A stretch of 64,000 nucleotides of DNA from Streptomyces sp. NBC_01260 (GCF_036226405.1 NZ_CP108464.1:2294001-2358000), one strand, 5' to 3'. Shown: positions 52,218 to 61,719, counted from the stretch's first letter. The notes: generated from the letters alone by a model not told the origin. Program-made: numbers and translations.

Positions 52218-53906
52218 ATGCGCTTTCCCCGTCCCCGTCCGCGCAGCCTGGCCGGACAGCTCTTCGCCATGCAGGTGGTGCTGGTGGCGGCCGTCGTGGC
52301 GGGGTGCGCGTTCTTCGCGTACGCCTCCGGCAGCGCGCAGGCCCGGGAGACCGCGGCCCGGCAGGTCAGGGCGGCGGCCCTGTCGGTGGCCGATTCACCG
52401 TCGGTCCGGGAGGCGATCCGCACCCCGGACCCGTCGGCCGTCCTCCAGCCGTACGCGGAGCAGGTCCGCAGGGACACCGGGATCGCCTTCGTGACGATCA
52501 TGGACCCGCACCGGGTCCGCTGGACGCACCCCGATGCCGACCGGATCGGCGAGACCTTCCTCGGGCACACGGCGCGGGCCATGCGCGGCGAGACGTTCTC
52601 GGAGACGTACACCGGCACGCTCGGCCCCTCCATCCGGGTCGTCACGCCCGTCCGGGACGGCGGCCGGATCGTCGGCCTGGTCAGTGCGGGCATCACGGTC
52701 GAGCGGGTCTCCACACAGGTGCGGGCGCAGCTGGGCGCGCTGGGGCTGGCGGCGGGTGGGGCGCTGGCGCTCGGCGGCATCGGCACCTATGTGATCAACG
52801 CCCGGCTGCGCCGGCACACCCACGGGATGAACGCCGCCGAGCTGAGCCGGCTGCACGACTACCACGAGGCCACCCTGCACGCGGTACGCGAGGGGCTCCT
52901 GATGCTCGACGGGCAGCGCAGGATCGCCCTGATCAACGATGCGGGCCGGGAACTGCTGGGTCTGGCGCCGGGTACGGTCGGACGCCGGGTCGCCGAACTC
53001 GATCTGCCGGCGCCACTGACCGGGGCGCTGCTCGCCTCCGAGGAGCGGGTCGACGAGGTGCATCTGACGGCGGACCGGGTGATCGTGGTCAACACCCGTC
53101 CGGTGGTGGGCGGCGAGCGGCGCGGCACCGTCGTCACGTTGCGCGATCACACGGAACTTCAGGCGTTGTCGGGCGAGTTGGACTCGGAGCGGGGCTTCAC
53201 GCAGGCGCTGCGCTCGCAGGCCCACGAGGCGGCGAACCGGCTGCACACGGTGGTGTCGCTGATCGAGCTGGACCGGGCCGAGGAGGCGGTCGGCTTCGCC
53301 ACGGCGGAGCTCGAACTGGCCCAGGCCCTGACCGACCGCGTCGTCGGCGCGGTCGCCGAACCGGTGCTGGCGGCCCTGCTGCTGGGCAAGGCGGCGCAGG
53401 CGAACGAGCGGGGGGTGGAGCTGGTGCTGGCGGACGACAGCCTGATCGACGACGGGGTCCTGCCCGCGTCGCTGCCGCAGCGCGATCTGGTGACCGTCCT
53501 GGGCAATCTGATCGACAACGCGGTGGACGCGGCGTCGGAGGCGGTGACGGGCCCGTCCGCCGCCGGCTCCGGCAGCGGCGCGGTCCCCGCCCGGCGCGCC
53601 CCGTCGGCGCACCGCCCCGCCCGCGCCCGGGTCACCGTCACGGCACTCGCCGGTGACGGCGAACTCCTGCTGCGGGTCGCCGACAACGGGACGGGCGTCG
53701 ACCCGGCCGATGCCGCGGAGGTGTTCCGGCGCGGCTGGTCGACCCACGGCGCCGGCCGCGGGATCGGTCTGGCGCTGGTGCGGCAGGCCGCGCACCGCAA
53801 CGGCGGCGCGGTCACACTGGAGCGGGGGCCGGACGGCGGCGCGGAGTTCACCGTACGGCTGCCGCTCCCCGAGGGCAGCGGCGCGCGAAGGGAAAGGGCC
53901 ACATGA
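52218..53906 (+). CDS. CitA/DctB-type sensor histidine kinase
   Basis: A 562-residue kinase. It has an N-terminal transmembrane helix (LFAMQVVLVAAVVAGCAFFA), an extracytoplasmic sCache domain (about 40-170) with the typical IMDPHRVRWTHPDADRIGET segment, and a second helix (LGLAAGGALALGGIGTYVI). A PAS domain follows, then a SpoOB-like H-box QAHEAANRLHTVVSLIELDR and a HATPase (GNLIDNAVDAAS, VADNGTGVD, GRGIGLALVRQ). This family senses external citrate or C4-dicarboxylates, in line with the divergent dctA. ATG 52218 follows the inverted repeat closely; its ribosome site is weak. The stop overlaps the regulator start. Confidence 0.93.
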   Translation: MRFPRPRPRSLAGQLFAMQVVLVAAVVAGCAFFAYASGSAQARETAARQVRAAALSVADSPSVREAIRTPDPSAVLQPYAEQVRRDTGIAFVTIMDPHRVRWTHPDADRIGETFLGHTARAMRGETFSETYTGTLGPSIRVVTPVRDGGRIVGLVSAGITVERVSTQVRAQLGALGLAAGGALALGGIGTYVINARLRRHTHGMNAAELSRLHDYHEATLHAVREGLLMLDGQRRIALINDAGRELLGLAPGTVGRRVAELDLPAPLTGALLASEERVDEVHLTADRVIVVNTRPVVGGERRGTVVTLRDHTELQALSGELDSERGFTQALRSQAHEAANRLHTVVSLIELDRAEEAVGFATAELELAQALTDRVVGAVAEPVLAALLLGKAAQANERGVELVLADDSLIDDGVLPASLPQRDLVTVLGNLIDNAVDAASEAVTGPSAAGSGSGAVPARRAPSAHRPARARVTVTALAGDGELLLRVADNGTGVDPADAAEVFRRGWSTHGAGRGIGLALVRQAAHRNGGAVTLERGPDGGAEFTVRLPLPEGSGARRERAT

Positions 53907-54586
53907 ACCCAGTGATCAGGGTGCTGGTCGTCGAGGACGATCCGGTCGCCGCCGACGCCCATCGGCTGTACGTGGACCGCGTCCCGGGATTCGCGGTGGC
54001 CGCGGTCGCGCACTCGCGGGCCGAGGCGGTGCGGGCGCTGGAGCGCACTCCGGTCGATCTGCTGCTCCTGGACCTGTATCTGCCGGACGGGCACGGTCTG
54101 CACCTGCTGCGCTCGCTGCGGGCCGCCGGGCACGCCGCCGATGTGATCGCCGTGACCTCGGCCCGCGAACTGGCCGTGGTCCGGGAGGGGGTGTCGCTCG
54201 GCGTCGTCCAGCACGTGCTGAAGCCGTTCACCTTCGCCACCCTGCGCGACCGGCTCGTCCGCTACGCCGAGTTCCGGGCGGCGGCCGGTGAGGCGAGCGG
54301 CCAGGACGAGGTCGACCGCGCGCTCGCCTCCCTGCGCGCCCCGCAGCCCGCCCGGCTGCCCAAGGGCCTGAGCGGTCCGACGCTGGAGGCGGTGACCCGG
54401 GTGCTGCGCTCGGCCCCGGACGGGATGACGGCGGCCGCCGCGGGCGTGGAGCTGGGGATCTCCCGCATCACCGCGCGCCGCTACCTGGAACATCTGGTGA
54501 CCGCCGGCCGCGCTGCCCGCAGTCCGCACTACGGACAGATCGGACGCCCGGAACTGCACTACCGGTGGGTGCCCGAGGCCCGCTGA
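53903..54586 (+). CDS. CitB/DcuR-type response regulator
   Basis: A 227-residue regulator. The receiver domain has VVEDDPVAADAH, the phospho-acceptor Asp in LLLLDLYLPDGHG, TSARE and the Lys in LKPFTF. The C-terminal HTH is DGMTAAAAGVELGISRITAR then RYLEHLVTAGRAARSPHYGQ, as in CitB/DctR. It is translationally coupled (ATGA) to the kinase and probably activates dctA when dicarboxylates are present. Confidence 0.94.
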   Translation: MNPVIRVLVVEDDPVAADAHRLYVDRVPGFAVAAVAHSRAEAVRALERTPVDLLLLDLYLPDGHGLHLLRSLRAAGHAADVIAVTSARELAVVREGVSLGVVQHVLKPFTFATLRDRLVRYAEFRAAAGEASGQDEVDRALASLRAPQPARLPKGLSGPTLEAVTRVLRSAPDGMTAAAAGVELGISRITARRYLEHLVTAGRAARSPHYGQIGRPELHYRWVPEAR

Positions 54587-54723
54587 GCGGGTCCCCGGGC
54601 CGTCCCGGCACCCCGCACGGGGCGCTCCCGCGCCCGGGTTTTCCCCCTAGGAGTTTCCTACGAGCCGTTGCCTCGGTGGAACACACCGTAGTCAGACCGC
54701 CTCCGACCTCTTACGGTAGGGCC

Positions 54724-55407
54724 GTGCACCCCACCCCGCCTTTCAACGCCCCCGCCGCGCGCAGACTGCGCGAGGCCCTGGGAATGGCTCCCGGTCATGT
54801 CGCCTACGGCCTCGGCGCCCAGTACGGACTCCGGATCACCGCCGAGACCGTAGCCGCTTGGGAGCGTGGACTCGCCTTGCCGAGCGAGTACGAACTCACG
54901 GCGCTCGCGGGGGTGTTGTGGTGCGCCCCCGGTGAACTCCTCACCGCCGCCCGGACCCTGCGCGAACACCGGGTCGCCCGGGAGCTGGCTCCGGACGAGC
55001 TGGCGGGGCTGCTGGGGATGGCCACGTCCGCCTATCTGCGCATGGAGGAGTCCGGGCGGTGGCGGGGCAACGAGCGCCAGTCCGCGGCGCTCACCGAGGC
55101 GCTGGGGCTGACGGCCGCCGACTTCGTGACGGCGACCGGACGGGACGAGGAGCTGGCCGAGCTGCTGCGGAGCGCCGTGACGACGCGCTGGCAGGCGTAC
55201 GTACGGCCGGTCGCGAAGCTGGTGCCGGTGGACCGGCGGCTGCTCCAGGGCGTACTGGAGCACATGCACTCCGAGTACCAGGCGCTGATGGTGTCCACGC
55301 TGAGCTGGAGCAGTACCGGCACCGAGCGGGAGGGTGGGTCGGGCGACGCCGGCCGGGCGTTCCTGGCGCGGATCGTGGACCGGTTCTGGCAGACGGCCGA
55401 GGCCTGA
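54724..55407 (+). CDS. XRE-family HTH DNA-binding protein
   Basis: About 227 residues. Two helix-turn-helix-like regions are visible: AARRLREALGMAPGHVAYGL ... RITAETVAAWERGLALPSEY, and VARELAPDELAGLLGMATSAYLRMEE (within 20-residue blocks). The C-terminal part has no recognised domain. TACGGT (54712-54717) lies 6 bases before the GTG and no ribosome site exists, so the message is probably leaderless. Target genes are unknown. A 21-bp hairpin follows. Confidence 0.8.
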   Translation: MHPTPPFNAPAARRLREALGMAPGHVAYGLGAQYGLRITAETVAAWERGLALPSEYELTALAGVLWCAPGELLTAARTLREHRVARELAPDELAGLLGMATSAYLRMEESGRWRGNERQSAALTEALGLTAADFVTATGRDEELAELLRSAVTTRWQAYVRPVAKLVPVDRRLLQGVLEHMHSEYQALMVSTLSWSSTGTEREGGSGDAGRAFLARIVDRFWQTAEA

Positions 55408-55431
55408 CGCTCCGGGTCCGGCAGCACGAAG

Positions 55432-55478
55432 ACGACCGGGCCGTGACCGTCCTGTGTGGACGGTCACGGCCCGGTCGT
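55432..55478. terminator. Bidirectional hairpin terminator between XRE gene and pfkA
   Basis: The arms 55432-55452 and 55458-55478 are exact reverse complements (21 bp) with a TGTGT loop, between converging genes. Confidence 0.92.
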
Positions 55479-55496
55479 GCTGCTCGGCGGGCTCGG

Positions 55497-56522
55497 TCAG
55501 AAGACCGACTCGGCCTCGTCCATCCGGTCCAGGGGGACCCTCTTCAGCTGGGTCACCGCGTCGGCGAGCGGCACCATCTCGATGTCGTTGCCGCGCAGCG
55601 CCGTCATCCGGCCGAAGTCACCCCGGTGCGCCGCCTCCACCGCGTGCCAGCCGAAGCGGGTGGCGAGCACCCGGTCGTAGGCGGTCGGCGTGCCGCCGCG
55701 CTGCACGTGGCCGAGAATGACCGGCCGGGCCTCCTTGCCGAGCCGGGTCTCCAGCTCGACGGCCAGGCGGTTGCCGATGCCCTGGAAGCGCTCGTGGCCG
55801 AACTGGTCGATCGCGCCCTTGGCGTACGGCATCGAGCCCTCGGCCGGGTGCGCACCCTCGGCGACGCAGATGACCGCGAACTTCTTGCCGCGTGCGAAGC
55901 GTTCCTCGACCATCTTGACCAGGTCCTCGACCTGGAACTTCCGCTCGGGCAGGCAGATGCCGTGGGCCCCGCCGGCCATTCCGGACTCCAGCGCGATCCA
56001 GCCCGCGTGGCGGCCCATCACCTCGACGACCATGACGCGCTGGTGGGACTCGGCGGTGGTCTTCAGCCGGTCTATGGCCTCGGTGGCGACGCCGACCGCG
56101 GTGTCGAAGCCGAAGGTGCGGTCGGTGGCCGAGATGTCGTTGTCGATGGTCTTCGGTACGCCGACGACGGGCATCCCGGCGTCCGAGAGCATCCGGGCGG
56201 CCGTGAGGGTGCCCTCGCCGCCGATCGGGATCAGCGCGTCCATGCCGTAACGGCGGCTCAGCTCGGCGCAGTTCTCGGCGGCCTCGCGCAGCCGGTCGCG
56301 CTCCAGCCGGGCGGAGCCGAGGATGGTGCCGCCGCGGGCGAGGATGCCGCTGACCGCGTTGAGGTCGAGGGGGCGGAAGTGGCCGTCGAGGAGGCCCTTG
56401 AACCCGTCCTCGAATCCGATGACCTCGTCACCGTGACCCACCACGGCACGGTGCACGACCGAGCGGATCACTGCGTTCAGGCCTGGGCAGTCGCCGCCTG
56501 CGGTGAGAACTCCGATGCGCAT
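55497..56522 (-). CDS. pfkA: 6-phosphofructokinase
   Basis: A 341-residue actinobacterial PFK. It has MRIGVLTAGGDCPGLNAVIR at the N-terminus, the ATP/PPi loop PIGGEGTLTAA (G-G-E-G, the ATP-type pattern of this group), the catalytic PKTIDNDISATDRTFGFDTA and the substrate loop EVMGRHAGWIA. It commits fructose 6-phosphate to glycolysis. ATG 56522 has AGGAGAT upstream. It is divergent from pta-ackA and near pyk, so several glycolytic and overflow genes sit together. Confidence 0.95.
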   Translation of the reverse strand: MRIGVLTAGGDCPGLNAVIRSVVHRAVVGHGDEVIGFEDGFKGLLDGHFRPLDLNAVSGILARGGTILGSARLERDRLREAAENCAELSRRYGMDALIPIGGEGTLTAARMLSDAGMPVVGVPKTIDNDISATDRTFGFDTAVGVATEAIDRLKTTAESHQRVMVVEVMGRHAGWIALESGMAGGAHGICLPERKFQVEDLVKMVEERFARGKKFAVICVAEGAHPAEGSMPYAKGAIDQFGHERFQGIGNRLAVELETRLGKEARPVILGHVQRGGTPTAYDRVLATRFGWHAVEAAHRGDFGRMTALRGNDIEMVPLADAVTQLKRVPLDRMDEAESVF

Positions 56523-56544
56523 CGTGCTATATCTCCTGCTCGCT

Positions 56545-56558
56545 AGGGCCTGTCCGGC
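56545..56558. repeat. Copy of the 14-mer AGGGCCTGTCCGGC
   Basis: Identical to a segment of the inverted repeat at 52145-52204. Here it is single, 22 bases upstream of the pfkA start, without a matching arm; probably a degraded or half copy of the same element. Confidence 0.6.
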
Positions 56559-56723
56559 AATAACTACACAATCCCCCGTACCGTGAGCCACGGTGATTGT
56601 CCCATGCCAGGTACGTACCTCGCGCTCTCGGCCGCTCCGGGGGCCGCCGGCCGCTCGCGGCGGGCGGCGCCGACGGCCGCGGAGAGGGGCTTTCGCCCGG
56701 CGGGCGGCCCCTCGGCCCCCGCA

Positions 56724-56746
56724 GGTATCGTCAAACAGGCGATACC
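56724..56746 (+). promoter_or_regulatory. Inverted repeat GGTATCG/CGATACC before pta
   Basis: A 7-bp inverted repeat (56724-56730 and 56740-56746) with a 9-base spacer, 35 bases upstream of the pta GTG. Candidate operator of the pta-ackA operon. Confidence 0.4.
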
Positions 56747-56781
56747 ACCCAAACCTGCCAGGCAAGGACGGGAGAGCACGC

Positions 56782-58893
56782 GTGACGCGCAGCGTGTACG
56801 TGACCGGGATCGACCGGGGAGACGGCCGCCAGGTCGTCGATCTGGGAGTCATGGAGCTCCTGACGCGTCAGGTGGACCGGGTCGGAGTGTTCCGCCCGCT
56901 GGTCCACGACGATCCCGACCGGCTGTTCGAGCTGCTGCGGGCCCGCTACCGGCTCTCCCAGGACCCGGGCACGGTCTACGGTCTCGACTACCACGAGGCC
57001 TCCGCGATCCAGGCGGAGCAGGGTACCGACGAACTCGTCTCCCGGCTCGTCGACCGCTTCCACCGGGTGGCACAGAAGTACGAGGTGGTCCTCGTGCTCG
57101 GCACCGACTTCGCGGCCACCCAGCTCCCCGACGAGCTGGCCCTCAACGCCCGGCTCGCCAACGAGTTCGGCGCCTCGGTGATCGCGGTGGTCGGCGGCCA
57201 GGACCAGAACGCGGAGTCCGTGCGGGCCGAGACGCGCAATGCCTACCGCGCGTACGCCGGTCTGGGCTGCGACGTCGTCGCAATGGTGGTGAACCGGGTG
57301 GCCTCCGCGGACCGCGAGGTCATCGCGGACCGGCTCGGGGCCACGCTGCCCGTCCCCTGTTCGGTGCTGCCCGACGATCCGGCCCTCTCCGCGCCGACGG
57401 TCGCCCAGATCACCGCGACGCTGGACGGGACGGTGCTGCTCGGCGACGACGCGGGGCTGGCCAGGGACGCGCTGGACTTCGTGTTCGGCGGCGCGATGCT
57501 GCCGAACCTGCTGAACGCGCTGACGCCGGGCTGCCTGGTGGTGACGCCCGGGGACCGGTCCGATCTGGTGGTCGGCTCGCTGGCCGCGCACAGCGCCGGG
57601 ACGCCGCCCATCGCGGGCCTGCTGCTGACGCTGAACGAACGGCCCGGCGAGGAGATACTCAAGCTGGCCGCACGGCTCGCACCGGGTACCCCGGTCGTCG
57701 CGGTGGCCGACGGTTCCTTCCCCACCGCCCAGAAGCTCTTCGCCCTGGAGGGCAAGCTGAACGCGGCGACGCCGCGCAAGGCCGAGACAGCGCTGGGACT
57801 CTTCGAGCGCCATGTCGACACCGGGGCGCTCCTCGACCGGATATCGGTCGCCCGCAGCGGCCGGGTCACGCCGATGATGTTCGAGCACGAACTGCTGGAG
57901 CAGGCCCGCGCGCACCGGCGCCGGGTGGTCCTGCCCGAGGGCACCGAGGAACGGGTGCTGCGCGCCGCCGACGTACTGCTGCGGCGTGACGTCTGCGATC
58001 TCACGCTGCTCGGCGACCCCGACGTCATCCGCAAGAAGGCCGCCGACCTCGGCATCGATCTGGCCGGCACCCAGCTCGTCGACCCGCAGACCTCCGAGCT
58101 GCGCCAGGCCTTCGCGGAGCGGTACGCGCAGCTGCGCGCCCACCGCGGGGTCACGGTCGAGCTCGCGTACGACGTCGTCTCGGACGTCAACTACTTCGGC
58201 ACCCTGATGGTCCAGGAGGGGCTCGCGGACGGCATGGTCTCGGGGGCCGCGCACTCCACGGCGGCGACCATCCGGCCTGCCTTCGAGATCATCAAGACGA
58301 AGCAGGGGGGCACCTCCCAGGGCGAAGCCTCTGGGGGAGCCTCGATCGTCTCCTCGGTCTTCTTCATGTGCCTCGCCGACAAGGTCCTGGTGTACGGGGA
58401 CTGCGCGGTCAACCCGGACCCGGACGCGGAGCAGCTCGCGGACATCGCCGTCCAGTCCGCGGTCACCGCCGCCCGCTTCGGCGTGGAGCCCAGGATCGCG
58501 ATGCTCTCGTACTCGACGGGGACCTCGGGCACGGGAGCGGACGTCGACAAGGTCCGCGAGGCGACGGATCGGGTGCGCGCGAGCCGCCCGGACCTGATGA
58601 TCGAGGGCCCGATCCAGTACGACGCGGCGGTGGAGCCGAGCGTCGCCGCGACGAAGCTGCCCGGCTCCGAGGTGGCGGGCCAGGCGACCGTCCTGATCTT
58701 CCCGGACCTGAACACCGGAAACAACACCTACAAGGCCGTGCAGCGCTCGGCGGGAGCGGTGGCCGTCGGGCCGGTCCTCCAGGGGCTGCGCAAACCCGTC
58801 AACGACCTGTCCCGGGGCGCACTGGTGCAGGACATCGTCAACACCGTGGCGATCACGGCGATCCAGGCACAGGGCGAGGAGCGACCCGCATGA
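56782..58893 (+). CDS. pta: Phosphate acetyltransferase, long form with N-terminal DRTGG domain
   Basis: A 703-residue enzyme. It has an N-terminal P-loop/cobyrinic-synthase-like domain (SVYVTGIDRGDGRQVV, lacking a classic Walker A), a central DRTGG domain, and a C-terminal catalytic PTA domain with VVLPEGTEERVLRAA, GMVSGAAHST and SYSTGTSGTGADVDKV. It converts acetyl-CoA and phosphate to acetyl phosphate. Between IIKTK and ASIVSSVFF there is an in-frame Gly/Ser-rich insert (58305-58339) that looks like a captured palindromic repeat. GTG 56782 has GGGAG upstream. The stop overlaps the ackA ATG. Confidence 0.94.
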   Translation: MTRSVYVTGIDRGDGRQVVDLGVMELLTRQVDRVGVFRPLVHDDPDRLFELLRARYRLSQDPGTVYGLDYHEASAIQAEQGTDELVSRLVDRFHRVAQKYEVVLVLGTDFAATQLPDELALNARLANEFGASVIAVVGGQDQNAESVRAETRNAYRAYAGLGCDVVAMVVNRVASADREVIADRLGATLPVPCSVLPDDPALSAPTVAQITATLDGTVLLGDDAGLARDALDFVFGGAMLPNLLNALTPGCLVVTPGDRSDLVVGSLAAHSAGTPPIAGLLLTLNERPGEEILKLAARLAPGTPVVAVADGSFPTAQKLFALEGKLNAATPRKAETALGLFERHVDTGALLDRISVARSGRVTPMMFEHELLEQARAHRRRVVLPEGTEERVLRAADVLLRRDVCDLTLLGDPDVIRKKAADLGIDLAGTQLVDPQTSELRQAFAERYAQLRAHRGVTVELAYDVVSDVNYFGTLMVQEGLADGMVSGAAHSTAATIRPAFEIIKTKQGGTSQGEASGGASIVSSVFFMCLADKVLVYGDCAVNPDPDAEQLADIAVQSAVTAARFGVEPRIAMLSYSTGTSGTGADVDKVREATDRVRASRPDLMIEGPIQYDAAVEPSVAATKLPGSEVAGQATVLIFPDLNTGNNTYKAVQRSAGAVAVGPVLQGLRKPVNDLSRGALVQDIVNTVAITAIQAQGEERPA
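58305..58339 (+). repeat. Small palindromic repeat inserted in frame within pta
   Basis: The 35-base segment has a GGGGGGCACCTCCCAG left part and a CTGGGGGAG right part that can fold back on CTCCCAG. It adds about 12 residues (roughly 508-520) to the catalytic domain. The pattern matches short dispersed repeats I recall from many Streptomyces genomes. Confidence 0.6.
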
Positions 58894-60128
58894 CCATCCC
58901 GAACACCGAGGACGCCACCCCCGCGGCCGGCCGGGTGCTCGTCCTCAACTCCGGCTCCTCCTCCCTGAAGTACCAGCTCCTGGACATGCGCGACCAGTCC
59001 CGGCTCGCGTCCGGGCTGGTCGAACGGATCGGCGAGGAGACCTCCCGGCTCGTCCACACCCCGCTGGCCGGCGGCGGTGGCGAGAGCAGGGAGCGCACCG
59101 GCCCGATCCCCGACCACGACGCGGCGCTCAGGGCGGCCGCCGAGGAGCTGGCCGCCGACGGGCTCGGCCTGGACTCCCCCGAACTCGCGGCGATCGGCCA
59201 CCGGGTGGTGCACGGCGGGCTGCGGTTCACCGAGCCGACCGTGATCACCGACGAGGTGCTCACCGAGATCGAGCGCCTGGTCCCGGTGGCGCCGCTGCAC
59301 AACCCGGCGAACATCACCGGCATCCGCACCGCCCGGGCGCTGCGCCCCGACCTGCCGCAGGTGGCGGTCTTCGACACCGCGTTCCACACCACGATGCCGG
59401 AGTACGCGGCCCGGTACGCGATCGACGTGGAGACGGCCGACGCGCACCGGATCAGGCGCTACGGATTCCACGGCACCTCGCACGCGTACGTCTCGCGCAA
59501 GACGGCCGCGCTGCTGGGCCACGCGCCCGAGGACGTCAACGTCATCGTGCTCCACCTGGGCAACGGCGCCTCGGCCTCCGCGGTGGCGGGCGGCCGGTGC
59601 GTGGAGACTTCGATGGGACTGACCCCCTTGGAGGGGCTGGTCATGGGTACGCGATCGGGAGACATCGATCCGGCCGTCACCTTCCACCTCAAGCGGGTGG
59701 CGGGAATGTCGGCGGACGAGATCGACGTCCTGCTCAACAAGAAGAGCGGTCTGGTCGGCCTCTGCGGCGACAACGACATGCGGGAGATCCGGCGCCGGAT
59801 CGACGAGGGCGACGCACGTGCCGCGCTCGCCTTCGACATCTACGTCCACCGGCTGAAGAAGTACATCGGCGCCTATTCGGCGGTCCTCGGCCGGGTGGAC
59901 GCCGTGGTGTTCACGGCGGGGGTCGGCGAGAACTCGGCACCGGTACGGGAGGCTGCGATCGCCGGTCTGGAGGAGCTCGGCCTGGTGGTGGACGCGGATC
60001 TCAACGCCGTACGGTCCAGCTCACCGCGGCTGATCTCGCCGGATTACGCACGGGTCGCGGTCGCCGTGGTGCCGACGGACGAGGAGCTGGAGATCGCCGG
60101 CCAGACCTTCGCACTGGTCGACAACTGA
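58890..60128 (+). CDS. ackA: Acetate kinase
   Basis: A 412-residue ASKHA-family kinase: VLVLNSGSSSLKYQLLD, GHRVVHGG, DTAFHTTMP, RRYGFHGTSHAYVS, LHLGNGASASAVAGG, GLTPLEGLVMGTRSGDIDPA and FTAGVGENS. It makes ATP from acetyl phosphate, or the reverse. It is translationally coupled to pta. The pair handles overflow acetate and may supply acetyl phosphate for signalling or precursors. Confidence 0.96.
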   Translation: MTIPNTEDATPAAGRVLVLNSGSSSLKYQLLDMRDQSRLASGLVERIGEETSRLVHTPLAGGGGESRERTGPIPDHDAALRAAAEELAADGLGLDSPELAAIGHRVVHGGLRFTEPTVITDEVLTEIERLVPVAPLHNPANITGIRTARALRPDLPQVAVFDTAFHTTMPEYAARYAIDVETADAHRIRRYGFHGTSHAYVSRKTAALLGHAPEDVNVIVLHLGNGASASAVAGGRCVETSMGLTPLEGLVMGTRSGDIDPAVTFHLKRVAGMSADEIDVLLNKKSGLVGLCGDNDMREIRRRIDEGDARAALAFDIYVHRLKKYIGAYSAVLGRVDAVVFTAGVGENSAPVREAAIAGLEELGLVVDADLNAVRSSSPRLISPDYARVAVAVVPTDEELEIAGQTFALVDN

Positions 60129-60202
60129 GCGCACCCGCGCCCCTTTGTATCTTCCACCAGCCGGAATATTCCGCAGCGAAACAAACCGATAGGATCCGCC
60201 TC

Positions 60203-61633
60203 ATGCGCCGTTCCAAAATCGTCTGCACCCTCGGTCCCGCCGTCGACTCCCATGAGCAGCTCGTCGCTCTGATCGAGGCCGGCATGAGCGTGGCCCGATT
60301 CAACTTCAGTCACGGTTCCCACGCGGAGCACCAGGGTCGTTACGACCGGGTCCGCAAGGCCGCCGCCGAGACCGGCCGGGCGGTCGGCGTACTCGCCGAC
60401 CTCCAGGGCCCGAAGATCCGCCTGGCGAAGTTCGCCGAGGGCCCTGTCGAACTGGTCCGCGGGGACGAGTTCGTCATCACCGCCGAGGACGTCCCCGGGG
60501 ACAAGTCGATCTGCGGCACCACCTACAAGGGCCTGCCCGGCGACGTCGCCAAGGGCGACCCGATCCTGATCAACGACGGCAACGTCGAGCTGAAGGTCGT
60601 CTCCGTCGACGGCCCCCGGGTCCGCACCATCGTCATCGAGGGCGGGGTGATCTCCGACCACAAGGGGATCAACCTGCCGGGCGCCGCGGTCAACGTCCCG
60701 GCCCTGTCCGAGAAGGACATCGACGACCTCCGCTTCGCCCTGAAGATGGGCTGCGACCTGGTCGCGCTCTCCTTCGTCCGGGACGCCGGTGACGTCAAGG
60801 ACGTCCACAAGATCATGGACGAGGAGGGCCGCCGGGTCCCCGTCATCGCCAAGGTCGAGAAGCCGCAGGCCGTCGAGAACATGGAGGGCGTCGTCGCGGC
60901 GTTCGACGGTGTGATGGTCGCCCGTGGCGACCTCGCCGTCGAGTACCCGCTGGAGAAGGTCCCGATGGTGCAGAAGCGCCTGGTGGAACTCTGCCGCCGG
61001 AACGCCAAGCCGGTGATCGTCGCGACCCAGATGATGGAGTCGATGATCACCAACTCCCGTCCGACCCGCGCCGAGGCGTCCGACGTCGCGAACGCGATCC
61101 TGGACGGAGCGGACGCGGTCATGCTCTCCGCGGAGTCCTCCGTGGGCGCGTACCCGATCGAGACGGTCAAGACGATGTCGAAGATCGTCGTCGCCGCCGA
61201 GGAGGAGCTGCTCTCCAAGGGCCTCCAGCCGCTGGTGCCGGGCAAGAAGCCCCGCACCCAGGGCGGTTCGGTGGCCCGTGCGGCCTGCGAGATCGCGGAC
61301 TTCCTGAACGGTGCGGCCCTGGTCGCCTTCACCCAGTCCGGCGACACCGCCCGCCGCCTCTCCCGCTACCGCGCGGCCCAGCCCATTCTGGCCTTCACCA
61401 CCGACGAGTCCACCCGCAACCAGCTGGCCCTCAGCTGGGGCGTCGAGGCCCATGTGGTCCCGCACGTGGACAACACGGACGCGATGGTGGAGCTGGTCGA
61501 CGCGGAGCTGCTGAAGCTGAACCGCTACAACGCCGGCGACACGATGGTCATCACGGCCGGCTCGCCCCCCGGCGTCCCGGGCACGACCAACATGGTGCGC
61601 GTGCACCACGTGGGCGGCCAGGGCCGCGACTGA
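60203..61633 (+). CDS. pyk: Pyruvate kinase
   Basis: A 476-residue enzyme: MRRSKIVCTLGPAVDSHEQL, FNFSHGSHAEH, the K+/Mg site LADLQGPKIR, the catalytic VIAKVEKPQAVENM, MVARGDLAVEYP and ATQMMESMITNSRPTRAEAS. The C-terminal allosteric domain (VAFTQSGDTARRLSRYR ... GDTMVITAGSPPGVPGTTN) is complete. It makes pyruvate and ATP from phosphoenolpyruvate. AGGATC precedes the ATG, and a perfect GGAATATTCC palindrome lies at 60163-60172 in its promoter region. Confidence 0.96.
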   Translation: MRRSKIVCTLGPAVDSHEQLVALIEAGMSVARFNFSHGSHAEHQGRYDRVRKAAAETGRAVGVLADLQGPKIRLAKFAEGPVELVRGDEFVITAEDVPGDKSICGTTYKGLPGDVAKGDPILINDGNVELKVVSVDGPRVRTIVIEGGVISDHKGINLPGAAVNVPALSEKDIDDLRFALKMGCDLVALSFVRDAGDVKDVHKIMDEEGRRVPVIAKVEKPQAVENMEGVVAAFDGVMVARGDLAVEYPLEKVPMVQKRLVELCRRNAKPVIVATQMMESMITNSRPTRAEASDVANAILDGADAVMLSAESSVGAYPIETVKTMSKIVVAAEEELLSKGLQPLVPGKKPRTQGGSVARAACEIADFLNGAALVAFTQSGDTARRLSRYRAAQPILAFTTDESTRNQLALSWGVEAHVVPHVDNTDAMVELVDAELLKLNRYNAGDTMVITAGSPPGVPGTTNMVRVHHVGGQGRD

Positions 61634-61651
61634 CCGCACAGCGGTCCCGTA

Positions 61652-61709
61652 CACGAGGCGAGGGCGGTGCCCCGGTTCCCAGGAACCGGGGCACCGCCCT
61701 CGCCTCGTG
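61652..61709. terminator. 28-bp hairpin terminator between pyk and the DUF gene
   Basis: The arms 61652-61679 and 61682-61709 are exact reverse complements around a 2-base CA centre; this is the longest stem in the window. It serves both converging genes. Confidence 0.93.
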
Positions 61710-61719
61710 CATCACAGGA

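Noticed and set aside
50708..53656. Long open frame opposite dctA
   Set aside because: Composition (Asp/His/Gly/Arg-rich, no domains) shows it is an antisense shadow of dctA and an off-frame reading of the kinase gene.
54646..54654. CCCCTAGGA near the XRE gene as another copy of the cluster box
   Set aside because: It has TAGG instead of TAAG, lies in core DNA 45 kb away, and lacks the flanking pattern; probably chance in GC-rich sequence.
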